Counted from the stretch's first letter, positions 28,086 through 36,762 are shown. The stretch is 64,000 nt of DNA from Geomicrobium sediminis (GCF_016908595.1 NZ_JAFBEC010000001.1:310001-374000), one strand, 5' to 3'. A program made the numbers and translations. The notes: generated by a model from the letters alone, not told the origin.

Positions 28086-28823
28086 TTATCCAGAACGTAA
28101 CCAGCCCAATTGAATGACCCGCTTAATAGCATGTGTCCGATCATTTGCGTTGATCTTTTTCGTCAATTGACTGACGTGATTGTTCACGGTCGAAACAGAT
28201 AAAAAATCATCTTCGGCAATCTTTCGATTGCTTTTTCCTTTTAAGATTGAATCTAGCACTCGACATTCAGATGCCGTTAAGCGGATCGATGCTTTCGCAT
28301 GATCAAGCATTAAAGCATCTGGGTCCATATTCCTTTTTACAATTTCAAAAGGAGGCTCGTTAATGACTGACGAACGATTTAGTCGCAGTACTTCAATAAG
28401 TTCCGTTTGTAATAGAGGATCTACATAAGACGAGTAATCAATCGCTGTAGCAAAGTGTTGTGCAATCGACCTTGAGCTTTGATTAATACAAATTAACGTC
28501 GTAATATCCGATTCTACAGTTTTCTTAAGAAGATCTGGTGTATCTGCTGGAATCGCAGCACAGATACGAAAACGATTCATCAATCCATACAGTCGTCCGC
28601 TCTCTAATAAATAAAAACTCTCTTCTTTCGATAATAGTGATACATCATTTACTACATCGTCTACCGTGTCTGGGATCTGTTCTAAGTACTTTGTCTTAAA
28701 GCCACTAGCCTTTAAAGCAGTAAGTAGGAATTCATCGTTCCTTTTTCCACCTAATTGTAGCCAAAGAAAGGGAAGCGTCTTTCCAGTCTTATTGCCAAAG
28801 TGCAGTTGGGCAGAGGTGTGCAT
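28086..28823 (-). CDS. LuxR-family HTH regulator in the flagellar cluster, no recognisable receiver domain
   Basis: This 245-residue cytosolic protein has a C-terminal LuxR/GerE-type helix-turn-helix (about 180-245: LTASECRVLDSILKGKSN, then SVSTVNNHVSQLTKKINAND). The N-terminal 170 residues do not show the Asp/Lys/Thr pattern of a receiver such as DegU; they contain VDDVVNDVSLLSKEE and a segment ICAAIPADTPDLLK. It resembles CsgD-type regulators in layout. AAGGAGGG precedes the ATG at seven nt. It occupies the place where hag lies in B. subtilis, between csrA and flaG. Target genes unknown. Confidence 0.85.
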   Translation of the reverse strand: MHTSAQLHFGNKTGKTLPFLWLQLGGKRNDEFLLTALKASGFKTKYLEQIPDTVDDVVNDVSLLSKEESFYLLESGRLYGLMNRFRICAAIPADTPDLLKKTVESDITTLICINQSSRSIAQHFATAIDYSSYVDPLLQTELIEVLRLNRSSVINEPPFEIVKRNMDPDALMLDHAKASIRLTASECRVLDSILKGKSNRKIAEDDFLSVSTVNNHVSQLTKKINANDRTHAIKRVIQLGWLRSG

Positions 28824-29160
28824 CAACAATCCCTCCTTTATCATCAATCCAACATCAACTGAGCAAGCACAACAGTTAATGAAAGGACTTTAGAACTAAA
28901 AACTGTATCAAGTCTAATATTTCACACAGGTGAAAAACATAATTATGTTGAAAGATTAACAATGATCCAATCATCAAACAAGGTGCGATAATCATGACAA
29001 AATAAGGGATCCTACTAAAAGACAGCAAAGGACTAGGTATTTTATATTGCTTTCCCGTACACTTTTCTGAACTTTTTCCAATTCCTCAATTACAGGTAAA
29101 TTGGAATATAATCTTATAGACTTATATTTCTATATCTAGTCTAAATATCTATTATTTATG
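28824..29160 (-). other. 337-base AT-rich gap between csrA and the LuxR-type gene
   Basis: No coding region is convincing and no flagellin remnant was seen. Two structures stand out: the perfect 16-base palindrome TTTCACACAGGTGAAA at 28920-28935, and a TCCAATT/AATTGGA inverted pair at 29077-29105 just downstream of csrA, which lacks a T run. The region should contain the promoter of the LuxR-type gene. Confidence 0.55.
28920..28935. promoter_or_regulatory. Candidate operator palindrome upstream of the LuxR-type gene
   Basis: TTTCAC-ACAG-GTGAAA is a perfect six-base dyad about 97 nt upstream of the LuxR-type start. A dyad of this size can bind a dimeric regulator, perhaps the gene product itself. 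Inference only. Confidence 0.4.
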
Positions 29161-29385
29161 CTATTCATTCCGATTCGTTATCTGGGAAAATAGTTCCTGT
29201 GAAATTGATGCAGCAGCTTGATTTTCTTTTGCAATATCAACAACAATTTCTTTTCGATGTATGCTCACATGTTTTGGTGCTGCAATACCGAGTTTCACTT
29301 GATCCTTCTCGATGCTAATCACTTTTAATTCGATGTCATCCCCAATCATGATTGCGTCATCGACTTTACGTGTCAGTACGAGCAT
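29161..29385 (-). CDS. csrA: RNA-binding translational regulator CsrA
   Basis: CsrA in B. subtilis represses hag translation by covering its ribosome binding site and is antagonised by FliW. The 74-residue protein starts MLVLTRKVDDAIMIGDDIEL and contains VKLGIAAPKHVSIHRKE, both hallmarks. GGGAGGA precedes the ATG. It overlaps the end of fliW by 20 nt, so the two are translationally coupled. Its usual neighbour and target hag is absent from the next position. Confidence 0.98.
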   Translation of the reverse strand: MLVLTRKVDDAIMIGDDIELKVISIEKDQVKLGIAAPKHVSIHRKEIVVDIAKENQAAASISQELFSQITNRNE

Positions 29386-29824
29386 ACGCTTCCTCCCTCT
29401 GAAACAATAGCGCTCTACGACGCGCTACTCTCTCTTCTACGATCACTTGCTTAGCAAACCTCTCTTTTACATTCATAACGATCGGAGCAGCCAAATTAAT
29501 CGTTGAGGATTGAAATGGGTCTTGCACAGTAATGATTCCGAGCAATGTCGCATCTTTCGCTTCATTTAAACGTAGCGATTCAATTTCATAAGGTGAAAGT
29601 TCTGCTTCGAAGTCCGGGAAAAATTGAAAGATTTCACAAACGACAAAGGCCAAATCCTTCGTTGTTGCAGATTGTAAAATTTGAAAGGGTGTAGATTCAT
29701 CACTAGCCATTGGCAGCAAAAAGAACGTATGCTCCGTCTCAAACGCTGGGAGCCCATAAGGGAATGTGATGCTCTTCGTTTCGTCCACAGTAACATCCCC
29801 GAAATATTTCGTTGAAATGTTCAA
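29366..29824 (-). CDS. fliW: Flagellar assembly factor FliW
   Basis: FliW binds CsrA allosterically, and also binds flagellin, linking flagellin secretion to its translation. The 152-residue protein has the family segments ITFPYGLPAFE and FQILQSATTKDLAFVV. The start is TTG at 29824 with GGTGAGG five nt upstream. A terminator closes flgL just upstream, so fliW-csrA may have a separate promoter in 29825-29880. Overlaps csrA. Confidence 0.95.
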   Translation of the reverse strand: MNISTKYFGDVTVDETKSITFPYGLPAFETEHTFFLLPMASDESTPFQILQSATTKDLAFVVCEIFQFFPDFEAELSPYEIESLRLNEAKDATLLGIITVQDPFQSSTINLAAPIVMNVKERFAKQVIVEERVARRRALLFQREEAYARTDT

Positions 29825-29882
29825 CCAACCCTCACCTACTTTTTTTCTTTATTTTACCTGATTATTTTGCTAGTAACAAAAA

Positions 29883-29911
29883 AATAAAGCCTAAACTCAG
29901 GCTTTATTAAC
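29883..29911 (-). terminator. Terminator after flgL
   Basis: AATAAAGCCT and AGGCTTTATT form a perfect stem; the minus strand continues into seven T. It overlaps the flgL stop codon and separates flgL from fliW. Confidence 0.9.
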
Positions 29912-30956
29912 GTAAAAAGTCTATTAAACTCGGTTGCATAATTCTAGCACCTGCTGATAAAGATGCATTTAAGATACTTTCATGCGATACGAGTTGGATA
30001 ATCGCTTCCGCGAAATCAACATCTTCATTGTCCGACATAATTCGGGTAGCAGTTATTAATTGTTGATCCATACGATTCTCAGTCATCATAATCCGATTTT
30101 GCCGAGCACCAATGTTTGCCTCCGCTGATAAAACACGATCAAGCTGTTGATCAAGCACGTCTAAATGGTCACCAATCTCCGTACCCGAGTCCGCACTTTT
30201 CATTGATCGTTCTAGTAAGATGAGTTCACCGAACCCTTCATAACCAAAAATATCCGCACCATTCGCATTGATTGGCATGTTTACGCCTTTCATCATCTGC
30301 AATTCGACGTCATCTTCGTTAATGGAAATGGCTCCACTTTCAAAGAAGACCGCTTTATTTACATCGATCTCACCAGGTGTTCTTCCTTCATCTTCAGGGT
30401 CTATGCCATGTTCTTGGTAACTACCATCCGTAAATTCGTATAAGACTCCTTCGTAAAATAACATCGTCCCATCGGGGGGGGCGTTAGGGTCTTCTACCGT
30501 AATGTCGAATTTCGATTTATCAATCGGCTGATTCTCTGTATCCGTACCATTAAATATGTACTTGTTATTGACCTTTGTATTACCAAGGTCTTTGATGTGA
30601 TCAATCAGTTGTCCAATTTCTTCTGCAGCCGCTTTGCGCTGCTCGCTATCGTACGTATCATTTGCCGCTTGAGATGTGAGCTCTCTCATCCGTTGTAAGC
30701 TCGTGTTTACATCATAAAGCGCTTGATCGCTCGTCTCCATCCACGTATGTGCAGATGATAGATTCCGTTGAAATTGTTCGATTTCACGAACTTGAGTACG
30801 ATAATGCATCCCACTCGTCGCCGATAACGGATCTTCCGATGCACGACTAAACTTCTTTCCCGTGTTCAGTTGATTTTGGTACTTTGAAATGTTGTTGTAG
30901 TTTGACTGGATATGCCTTAACGTTTGATTTGCGATCATAGACTGAGTGACCCGCAT
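29907..30956 (-). CDS. flgL: Flagellar hook-filament junction protein FlgL
   Basis: FlgL (HAP3) joins the hook-associated FlgK to the flagellin filament. The 349-residue protein has the conserved N-terminal D0 (MRVTQSMIANQTLRHIQSNY) and LNTGKKFSRASEDPL, and a C-terminal D0 (ILNASLSAGARIM). The central part (about 140-240) is acidic and variable. A run of eight C on the coding strand sits in codons for NAPPDG (near residue 160). GAGGTGA precedes the ATG. It follows flgK by 19 nt. Confidence 0.96.
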   Translation of the reverse strand: MRVTQSMIANQTLRHIQSNYNNISKYQNQLNTGKKFSRASEDPLSATSGMHYRTQVREIEQFQRNLSSAHTWMETSDQALYDVNTSLQRMRELTSQAANDTYDSEQRKAAAEEIGQLIDHIKDLGNTKVNNKYIFNGTDTENQPIDKSKFDITVEDPNAPPDGTMLFYEGVLYEFTDGSYQEHGIDPEDEGRTPGEIDVNKAVFFESGAISINEDDVELQMMKGVNMPINANGADIFGYEGFGELILLERSMKSADSGTEIGDHLDVLDQQLDRVLSAEANIGARQNRIMMTENRMDQQLITATRIMSDNEDVDFAEAIIQLVSHESILNASLSAGARIMQPSLIDFLR

Positions 30957-30975
30957 ATCGTCACCTCACTTTCTT

Positions 30976-32460
30976 TTACCTACCGACGATTCCCATACCA
31001 TTAATAATTCGATCCAACATTTCATCAATCATTGTAATCTGCCTTGCTGACGCATTATAAGCATGCTGGAATGAAATCATATTCACCATTTCTTCATCGA
31101 GACTCACCGCACTCATCGACAATCGGTTTTGTTCAATGGTCGATTGACGAACACCACTCGTATAATCCATACGCGCAGCATTGTTCGTAGCAACAGCCAT
31201 TTCACCGACGATTGCACGGTATGATTCTTGTAGTTGTTCGATTTGATTAGACAATGCTAACGCGTTCGATCCGTCACCTGAAACGCCACTCCCGGAAGCT
31301 GCGATGTTGTCAAGGTTGTTGATTGCGTTATCAATTCCTAGACGATTGTTCTGTTGATCGAAAGTAAAGAAATTGATTCCCGTAGATTCATTTAATCCTT
31401 GCCCTGCTTGGTGTGTTGTATTAAATGCTGTGACAAATTCATTCATCATACCTTGCAATTCTTCTAACATTTCTGGATACACACCAATTACTTGAGCATC
31501 ATCACCCTCACCCATAACATACCCGTAACTCTCAACGAGGGCAGCTACTTTTCCGTGTTGTGAAGGGATATCCAAATAAACGTTGCTATCCTCATCCGTA
31601 TCATGATTGAACGTAATAGTACTTACTGCATTTCCACTTTCACTTTCATTAACTGTCATCTCTAGAAAACCATCTGCATCGAGTATCTTACTTTCTTCAC
31701 CATTTGAATTCTTCAAATGAATCTCTAACGGGCCCAATGCAGTTGGGTGACGGTTATCTTTAGGTTGATTTTCAGCGTGTTTCACTTCAATTGGAATGAG
31801 CTCTGACAGTTCATCGATTAATCGATCGCGTTCGTCATAAAGGTCATTTGGTAAATAGCCGTGTGGTTCTAAGCGATTGATATCCTCGTTAAGATTATGA
31901 ATCTGCTCTAATAACGTGTTTACTTGCTTTGTCGTACCGTCTAGCTCATGCTTTAGCTCTTGCTGGACGCTTGTTAATGAGTCAACGATATAGTTGTACG
32001 TATCCGCAAGTGTCTCACCTTGTTGGCGTACGACTTCACGAGCACTTTTATCACTTGGATTGTCCGCTAGAACTTCAATGGCACGCCAAAAGTCATCCAT
32101 CACAATTCCGAGGCCAGAGTCTGACGGTTCATTCATAATGTCTTCCATTCGGTTGTACGCTTCATGCATTTTTCCCCAATACCCTGCTCTTGAACTCTCG
32201 CCTCGGTATTGTAAATCTAAAAACTCATCACGCACCCGTTGCACTGATTCTACATCGACTCCAGTACCGATTTGCCCCGCAATCGAGGGCGCATTCATTC
32301 CAGGTGCTGGAAAAGCTTGCGATGCATTGAAGTTCACCCGTTGACGTGTATAACCTGGTGTATTCGCATTTGCGATATTATGTCCAGTCGTCTGTAACGC
32401 TCGTTGCTGGGCCATTAGCCCTTTATAAGCCGTTTGTAATCCGTGAAATGTTGACGTCAT
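30976..32460 (-). CDS. flgK: Flagellar hook-associated protein FlgK
   Basis: FlgK (HAP1) forms the first hook-filament junction layer. The 494-residue protein shows the rod/hook N-terminal motif NIANANTPGYTRQRV (about 27-42) and a C-terminal D0 helix (EEMVNMISFQHAYNASARQI). GGAAGGGG precedes the ATG at 32460; the GTG one codon upstream is less suitable. It sits between flgN, which encodes its chaperone, and flgL. Confidence 0.96.
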   Translation of the reverse strand: MTSTFHGLQTAYKGLMAQQRALQTTGHNIANANTPGYTRQRVNFNASQAFPAPGMNAPSIAGQIGTGVDVESVQRVRDEFLDLQYRGESSRAGYWGKMHEAYNRMEDIMNEPSDSGLGIVMDDFWRAIEVLADNPSDKSAREVVRQQGETLADTYNYIVDSLTSVQQELKHELDGTTKQVNTLLEQIHNLNEDINRLEPHGYLPNDLYDERDRLIDELSELIPIEVKHAENQPKDNRHPTALGPLEIHLKNSNGEESKILDADGFLEMTVNESESGNAVSTITFNHDTDEDSNVYLDIPSQHGKVAALVESYGYVMGEGDDAQVIGVYPEMLEELQGMMNEFVTAFNTTHQAGQGLNESTGINFFTFDQQNNRLGIDNAINNLDNIAASGSGVSGDGSNALALSNQIEQLQESYRAIVGEMAVATNNAARMDYTSGVRQSTIEQNRLSMSAVSLDEEMVNMISFQHAYNASARQITMIDEMLDRIINGMGIVGR

Positions 32461-32474
32461 CACGTTCCCCTTCC

Positions 32475-32978
32475 TTACGCTTTTGAATCAAACGCAGAAA
32501 AATGCTGCTTATTTTCGTTTCCTTGTACTTGATTCGGTGGCTGATATGACTGTGAATTATCTTCTGGTCGTAACATATCTAACGTCGCTTCGACGACAGA
32601 TAAACTATCGGTTACGAGTTGGCGGTTCAATTCATTTTGATCTTTCAACTCTTCCATTGTCGCTTTAAGGTCTGTTCTAAGAGAGTGCAAGACGTTCTTC
32701 TCTTCTTCAGGTAAATACTCTAGCCATTCATTCATTGGCAAGTCTTGTACGTGCTTTGGACAATACCACTTTACGACCTCTTCACTTCTCGACTTCCGTT
32801 CCCGCTCAAGGTATCGCAACTCTTTCATCTGCTCTGCTTCCAGCTTCACGAGGTCTTGAATGCCTTGAATATCAGCTTTTTGGAGACATTCTGTCTTCTT
32901 CTTCGCAAGTGACAACAAATAATGATGCCGTTGCTGAAGTTCTTCTAACGTTTCTACAAACTGATGAATTTGACTCAT
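32475..32978 (-). CDS. flgN: FlgN family flagellar chaperone (YvyG-like)
   Basis: FlgN binds FlgK and FlgL before export. The 167-residue helical protein has heptad-rich segments (about 8-75 and 95-135) and a polar tail. The position between flgM and flgK is the usual one. The call depends on gene order, size and helical character because FlgN sequences diverge strongly. Confidence 0.85.
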   Translation of the reverse strand: MSQIHQFVETLEELQQRHHYLLSLAKKKTECLQKADIQGIQDLVKLEAEQMKELRYLERERKSRSEEVVKWYCPKHVQDLPMNEWLEYLPEEEKNVLHSLRTDLKATMEELKDQNELNRQLVTDSLSVVEATLDMLRPEDNSQSYQPPNQVQGNENKQHFSAFDSKA

Positions 32979-32990
32979 CTAATCCTCACC

Positions 32991-33248
32991 TCAACGACCA
33001 TTCCAAAATTCATAAAGCTTCTCCACTACTGCTCGTTCATCGATTTCATACGTACCATTGTCAATCTTTTGTTGTAGCTCTTGAATACGCTTTTCACGTT
33101 CAGTTGGAACAGGCTCTTCTTGCATTTCTAACGCTTTTGAAGAGATCTCTACCGAATCCTTTTTCTCATGCCCTGACGCTTTAGACTGGACGTTTTGTGC
33201 GGATGATTGGTAATAAGAATGAATAGAACCGTACGGATTAATCTTCAT
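32991..33248 (-). CDS. flgM: Anti-sigma-D factor FlgM
   Basis: FlgM holds sigma-D inactive until the hook is complete and FlgM is exported. The 85-residue protein begins MKINPYGSIHSYYQS, like the B. subtilis start MKINQFG, and has the C-terminal helical region (RIQELQQKIDNGTYEIDERA). The second ATG (33248) was chosen because it matches that N-terminus and sits nine nt after GGAG; the ATG two codons upstream overlaps the yvyF stop as ATGA. It is controlled by the sigma-D promoter ahead of yvyF. Confidence 0.95.
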   Translation of the reverse strand: MKINPYGSIHSYYQSSAQNVQSKASGHEKKDSVEISSKALEMQEEPVPTEREKRIQELQQKIDNGTYEIDERAVVEKLYEFWNGR

Positions 33249-33250
33249 AT

Positions 33251-33658
33251 TCATGATCTCCTTCCATCGTGATCGTTTCTGACGAAATACGTTTGTTTAC
33301 GTTTATTATCGCTTTCTTCTATATGTTCAGCAAGGTCTTTTGACATTTGCTTTTCGCATGATTTACACAACTTTCCGTATCTCGTTTTCACTTTACAAAA
33401 GTAACAAGACCATTCGAAATTCGGTAAGTCAATCAACTGAAGTCGTCCTTGAGAAATGTAATCCAAAATACGCTGCTCAGAAACTCCAGTCGCACTCGAC
33501 GTTTCAGCAATCGTTGATTGTCGATTTTCTCGTCGCCTTAAAAACGTACTGACTCGTCTAAAATAGGCTTCTTCTTGTTGATAGCAACGAGGACAAAGAT
33601 CACGAATCGTTTTCACGTACAAACTCCCACACGATACACAATTAACTAGTTCTGTCAC
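33251..33658 (-). CDS. yvyF: YvyF family flagellar operon zinc-ribbon protein
   Basis: This 135-residue cytosolic protein carries two Cys pairs: CVSCGSLYV...CPRC near the N-terminus and CYFCKV...CKSC around residues 86-100. A helix-turn-helix-like middle (SATGVSEQRILDYISQGRLQ) lies between. YvyF heads the flgM operon in Bacillus species and regulates motility genes in a way not fully known. It overlaps flgM and follows a clear sigma-D promoter. Confidence 0.9.
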   Translation of the reverse strand: MTELVNCVSCGSLYVKTIRDLCPRCYQQEEAYFRRVSTFLRRRENRQSTIAETSSATGVSEQRILDYISQGRLQLIDLPNFEWSCYFCKVKTRYGKLCKSCEKQMSKDLAEHIEESDNKRKQTYFVRNDHDGRRS

Positions 33659-33690
33659 GTTGCCACCTCTCTACTGTTCTTCTACTTAGT

Positions 33691-33716
33691 ATATCGGCTA
33701 GTACATGCGAAGTTTA
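33691..33716 (-). promoter_or_regulatory. Sigma-D promoter of the yvyF-flgM-flgN-flgK-flgL unit
   Basis: Minus strand TAAA (33716-33713), 14 nt, GCCGATAT (33698-33691): a full match to the sigma-D consensus. It lies 33 nt upstream of yvyF and downstream of comFC. Confidence 0.88.
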
Positions 33717-33738
33717 AGTATGACGAAAGGCTCACAAT

Positions 33739-34428
33739 TCAACTCCGAAATAATGTCATTGAACTGACAGAAGTTGCCCCTGCTTCAAGTAAAACCGTCG
33801 CCGCTTTACGAACGGTAGCACCAGTTGTATAAATATCATCAACCAACACTACATTCTTTGACATTACGCTCTTTTGATTCGTCACCTCAAATGGTCGAGA
33901 GCGACCTGCTACCCTTTGCCAACGCAATTTCTTGCTCGTTTTTTCTTCATGAATGATACGAACAAGAACATCAGTAATGTTTGTTCTTATACAACGTGCG
34001 AGCACTTCTGATTGATTAAAACCACGCTCGATCATTCTTTTTTCGCTTAAGGGGATTGGAACGATCAGGTGTTGATTGAAATTCCTTGCATACATTCGTT
34101 TAAGTTCTTGTTCAAATGCCTTTGCAAGAACGACGTCTCCTCGGAACTTAAAGCGCGCAACAAAGTCTTGTGCCCATTCGTTATAGGAAAGAAGCGATAC
34201 ATTACGGGTTAACTTGCTCGACCAATAAGTACTATTCTCCCAACGAACGCAGTCTAAACACACGGCTGAGTCTGCTTGAGGTCTATAACAACGACTGCAA
34301 TGAAGAGTATTAATCCATATCATTTGCTGCGAACAAGCGTAACAAAACCGACGATACTCACGCCTAAAAAGCGTATCCCAGCTTAGTTGCTCTTCAATTG
34401 CTTTTTGACAATAGAGGCAACTGCTCAT
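33739..34428 (-). CDS. comFC: Competence phosphoribosyltransferase-like protein ComFC
   Basis: ComFC takes part in natural transformation after DNA uptake, with ComFA. The 229-residue protein has an N-terminal four-Cys zinc region (CLYCQKAIEE, CYACSQQM, CSRCYRPQ, CLDC) and a C-terminal phosphoribosyltransferase fold with VVLVDDIYTTGATVRKAA (about 192-210). Its ATG overlaps the comFA stop as ATGA, so translation is coupled. No ComFB gene lies between them, unlike B. subtilis. Confidence 0.93.
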   Translation of the reverse strand: MSSCLYCQKAIEEQLSWDTLFRREYRRFCYACSQQMIWINTLHCSRCYRPQADSAVCLDCVRWENSTYWSSKLTRNVSLLSYNEWAQDFVARFKFRGDVVLAKAFEQELKRMYARNFNQHLIVPIPLSEKRMIERGFNQSEVLARCIRTNITDVLVRIIHEEKTSKKLRWQRVAGRSRPFEVTNQKSVMSKNVVLVDDIYTTGATVRKAATVLLEAGATSVSSMTLFRS

Positions 34429-35879
34429 CTCTCATTCATCCTTTTAATCTGCTTAACGGCCTGCTTCATCGCAATCGTTGTCCCATCATGTAAAAAAAGT
34501 ACGTCTCCTTTTGGATCTTCTAAACTCCGACCCGCTCTGCCTGCAATTTGGACGAGCGCTGCAATTGTAAATACATCGTTTTCAGCACCTAAAATAAACA
34601 CATCAACACTCGGAAATGTTACACCTCGTTCTAAGATCGTCGTTGTAATTAGACAATGATACTGTTTATGGCGGAATGCTTCGACAATTTCTTTTCGCTT
34701 GGCATGTTGACTGTGAACACAAATGATATCTTTACGAGCAATGATTGATTCCAGTCGCTCAGAAACGTTGATACTCGGTACGAAAATGAGTAATTGACGA
34801 TCTGACTCTCGTTCTTGACGGTTCATCCAAGCTGTTAATTTAGGAGGTAATTTTCCACGTTCCACATAAGTACGCCAATCACCAATCCACTTTAAGCTAG
34901 GGACAGGCAAAGGGTAGCCATGATACCTGCGGTTAATCATAGCAATTTGGTTGTTTGTTTTTAACTTTCTTATAAGTGAGTGTGGAGGAGTAGCACTTAA
35001 ATAGTAGAATTTTGCAGAGGGCTTTGCCGCTTTATTGACAGCAAAACGTAGAGAATCATCGTAGTGATAAGGAAATGCATCGATCTCGTCGATGATTACA
35101 ACGTCAAAGTATTGAAAATAACGTCGCGTTTGGTGCGTTGTTGAGATAACTAAAGGTGAAGATTGAAAGCGTTCTTCACTTCCGCCATAAAGAGCGATAC
35201 TCCGTAAGTTCGGAAATGCTTGTCTGATTCGGGGGATTAACTCAAGTACAACATCGGTTCTAGGGGTCGCAATAAGTAGCGTTTTCTTTTGATCAATCGC
35301 TTCAATAATAAGCGGGAAAAGCATTTCAGTTTTGCCTGCACCACACACCGCCCATACGAGCAATTCATTGTTTGTACGATGTTGGAGAATTTCAACCATT
35401 TGCTTAGAGGCACTCTTTTGTGCGTCGGTCAGTAAACCATGCCAACTCAGTCGTGTCTTTGGAAATGGTTCAGCAACCGGAATATGTACGAGTGGTGTAC
35501 ACGTTGTTACCTTACCCATCATGATGCAAGAACGACAATATAAGCACTTGTTACGGCCACACCAATAACAATCAAACATGGCGAATTGCTCTTGATCTTG
35601 ATTCCCACAACGGTTGCATGTTGCTTCAGAACGCTTTAATGAAATTCCTATACTAAGCTGCAAAGTTCCTGCAATCAATTGGCGACGAGTAATGATTTGT
35701 TGGTCAGTGAGCTCACTTATGAGTAAAGACTTCCCTTGCAGCGTCGGAAGTGGTGGACTTGGCTTAAGGTGTGTAATGACTGCAGCGTCTGATTGTACGT
35801 CGTCATCTTGCTGGACCAAGTCACACGGTAATACGACTGGCGCGAACTGTCCTTTCGGAACAACCCAAACACATTTCAA
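34425..35879 (-). CDS. comFA: Competence DNA-translocation ATPase ComFA
   Basis: ComFA is a DEAD-box-like ATPase that helps pull single-stranded DNA into the cytosol during transformation. The 484-residue protein has a four-Cys zinc module (CNRCGNQ...CYWCGRNKCLYCRSC), Walker A AVCGAGKTE, Walker B IIDEIDAF, and helicase motif QIAGRAGRS. The start is probably TTG at 35879, six nt after AGGAGG; the ATG at 35885 lies only one base after it. A terminator of degV lies upstream, so comFA must have its own promoter; I could not identify paired ComK boxes. Confidence 0.93.
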   Translation of the reverse strand: MKCVWVVPKGQFAPVVLPCDLVQQDDDVQSDAAVITHLKPSPPLPTLQGKSLLISELTDQQIITRRQLIAGTLQLSIGISLKRSEATCNRCGNQDQEQFAMFDCYWCGRNKCLYCRSCIMMGKVTTCTPLVHIPVAEPFPKTRLSWHGLLTDAQKSASKQMVEILQHRTNNELLVWAVCGAGKTEMLFPLIIEAIDQKKTLLIATPRTDVVLELIPRIRQAFPNLRSIALYGGSEERFQSSPLVISTTHQTRRYFQYFDVVIIDEIDAFPYHYDDSLRFAVNKAAKPSAKFYYLSATPPHSLIRKLKTNNQIAMINRRYHGYPLPVPSLKWIGDWRTYVERGKLPPKLTAWMNRQERESDRQLLIFVPSINVSERLESIIARKDIICVHSQHAKRKEIVEAFRHKQYHCLITTTILERGVTFPSVDVFILGAENDVFTIAALVQIAGRAGRSLEDPKGDVLFLHDGTTIAMKQAVKQIKRMNER

Positions 35880-35892
35880 AAGCATTCCTCCT

Positions 35893-35920
35893 AAAAAAAG
35901 ACGGCTTAGCCGTCTTTTAA
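35893..35920 (-). terminator. Terminator after degV
   Basis: AAAAGACGGC and GCCGTCTTTT form a perfect stem followed by further T on the minus strand. It overlaps the degV stop. Confidence 0.92.
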
Positions 35921-36762
35921 TTACTTTCGTACCATGTAACTCCAATAGAATTCTCACCGAGGTGCGTACCAATAACAGGGCCAAAATATGAGATGGAAAC
36001 GGTAACGTTATCGTACTTTTCCTGGATCTCCTTTTGAATTCGCTCGGCTTCAGGTAAGGCATTCGCATGAATGACACTAGCATTTATTTGTTTACCTTTA
36101 CTTGCTGATTGATCAAGAAAATTTAAGACTCGTTGCAGAGCTCTCTTGTACGTTCTAACTTTCTCATAAGGCACGATGACTTTGTTTTCAAACGTTAAGA
36201 TCGGCTTAATTTTAAGTGCACTACCAATTAAGCGTTGCGCACCGCTTAAACGGCCTCCACGATGAAGGTGATTTAAGTCATCAACGATGAAGTAGGCTTG
36301 TAACGTTTCACGTACCTCTGATAAACGCTTGAAGATTTCATCCACATCTTTACCGTCTTCGATCATTTGTGCAGCTTCCCTAATGAAAAATGCTTGAGGT
36401 TCACAACTGATCTCACTATCAAAAGGATATACCTTCGCATGTTCAATTGAACGTGCCGCACTCACAGCTGTTTGGAACGTTCCACTAATCCCACTTGATA
36501 GATGAAACGACAAGATTGCATCGTGGTCTTTTGCTAATTGCTCGTACGTTTCAATGAAATGACCGAGTGCAGGTTGAGAGGTCGTCGGTAGATTGGGGAA
36601 GCTTCTCATCTTATCGTAAAACTTCTCGTATCCAAGGTTTGTTTCTTCAATTGTCTCTTCCCCGAAGTTCACACTTAAAGGAAGTACTTTAATTTGATAT
36701 CGCTCGATCGTTTCCTGATCAAGATATGCTGTACTGTCGGTTACAATCGCTATTTTTGACAT
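35917..36762 (-). CDS. degV: DegV family fatty-acid-binding protein
   Basis: DegV (FakB-type) proteins bind fatty acids and can present them to the kinase FakA. The 281-residue protein begins MSKIAIVTDSTAYL, with the family pattern for the fatty-acid pocket; TTSQPALGHF and HLSSGISGTFQTA carry the carboxylate-binding residues. The MSK start was chosen because GTGGGG lies upstream and it matches the family. It is downstream of degU with a terminator between. No fakA is nearby. Confidence 0.93.
   Translation of the reverse strand: MSKIAIVTDSTAYLDQETIERYQIKVLPLSVNFGEETIEETNLGYEKFYDKMRSFPNLPTTSQPALGHFIETYEQLAKDHDAILSFHLSSGISGTFQTAVSAARSIEHAKVYPFDSEISCEPQAFFIREAAQMIEDGKDVDEIFKRLSEVRETLQAYFIVDDLNHLHRGGRLSGAQRLIGSALKIKPILTFENKVIVPYEKVRTYKRALQRVLNFLDQSASKGKQINASVIHANALPEAERIQKEIQEKYDNVTVSISYFGPVIGTHLGENSIGVTWYESN

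Noticed and set aside
29077-29105. TCCAATT/AATTGGA inverted repeat as csrA terminator
   Set aside because: The stem is AT-rich with a 15-base loop and has no T run on the minus strand.
32735-33184. 149-codon plus-strand frame spanning flgN and flgM antisense
   Set aside because: It crosses two real genes in the opposite direction and shows no family features.
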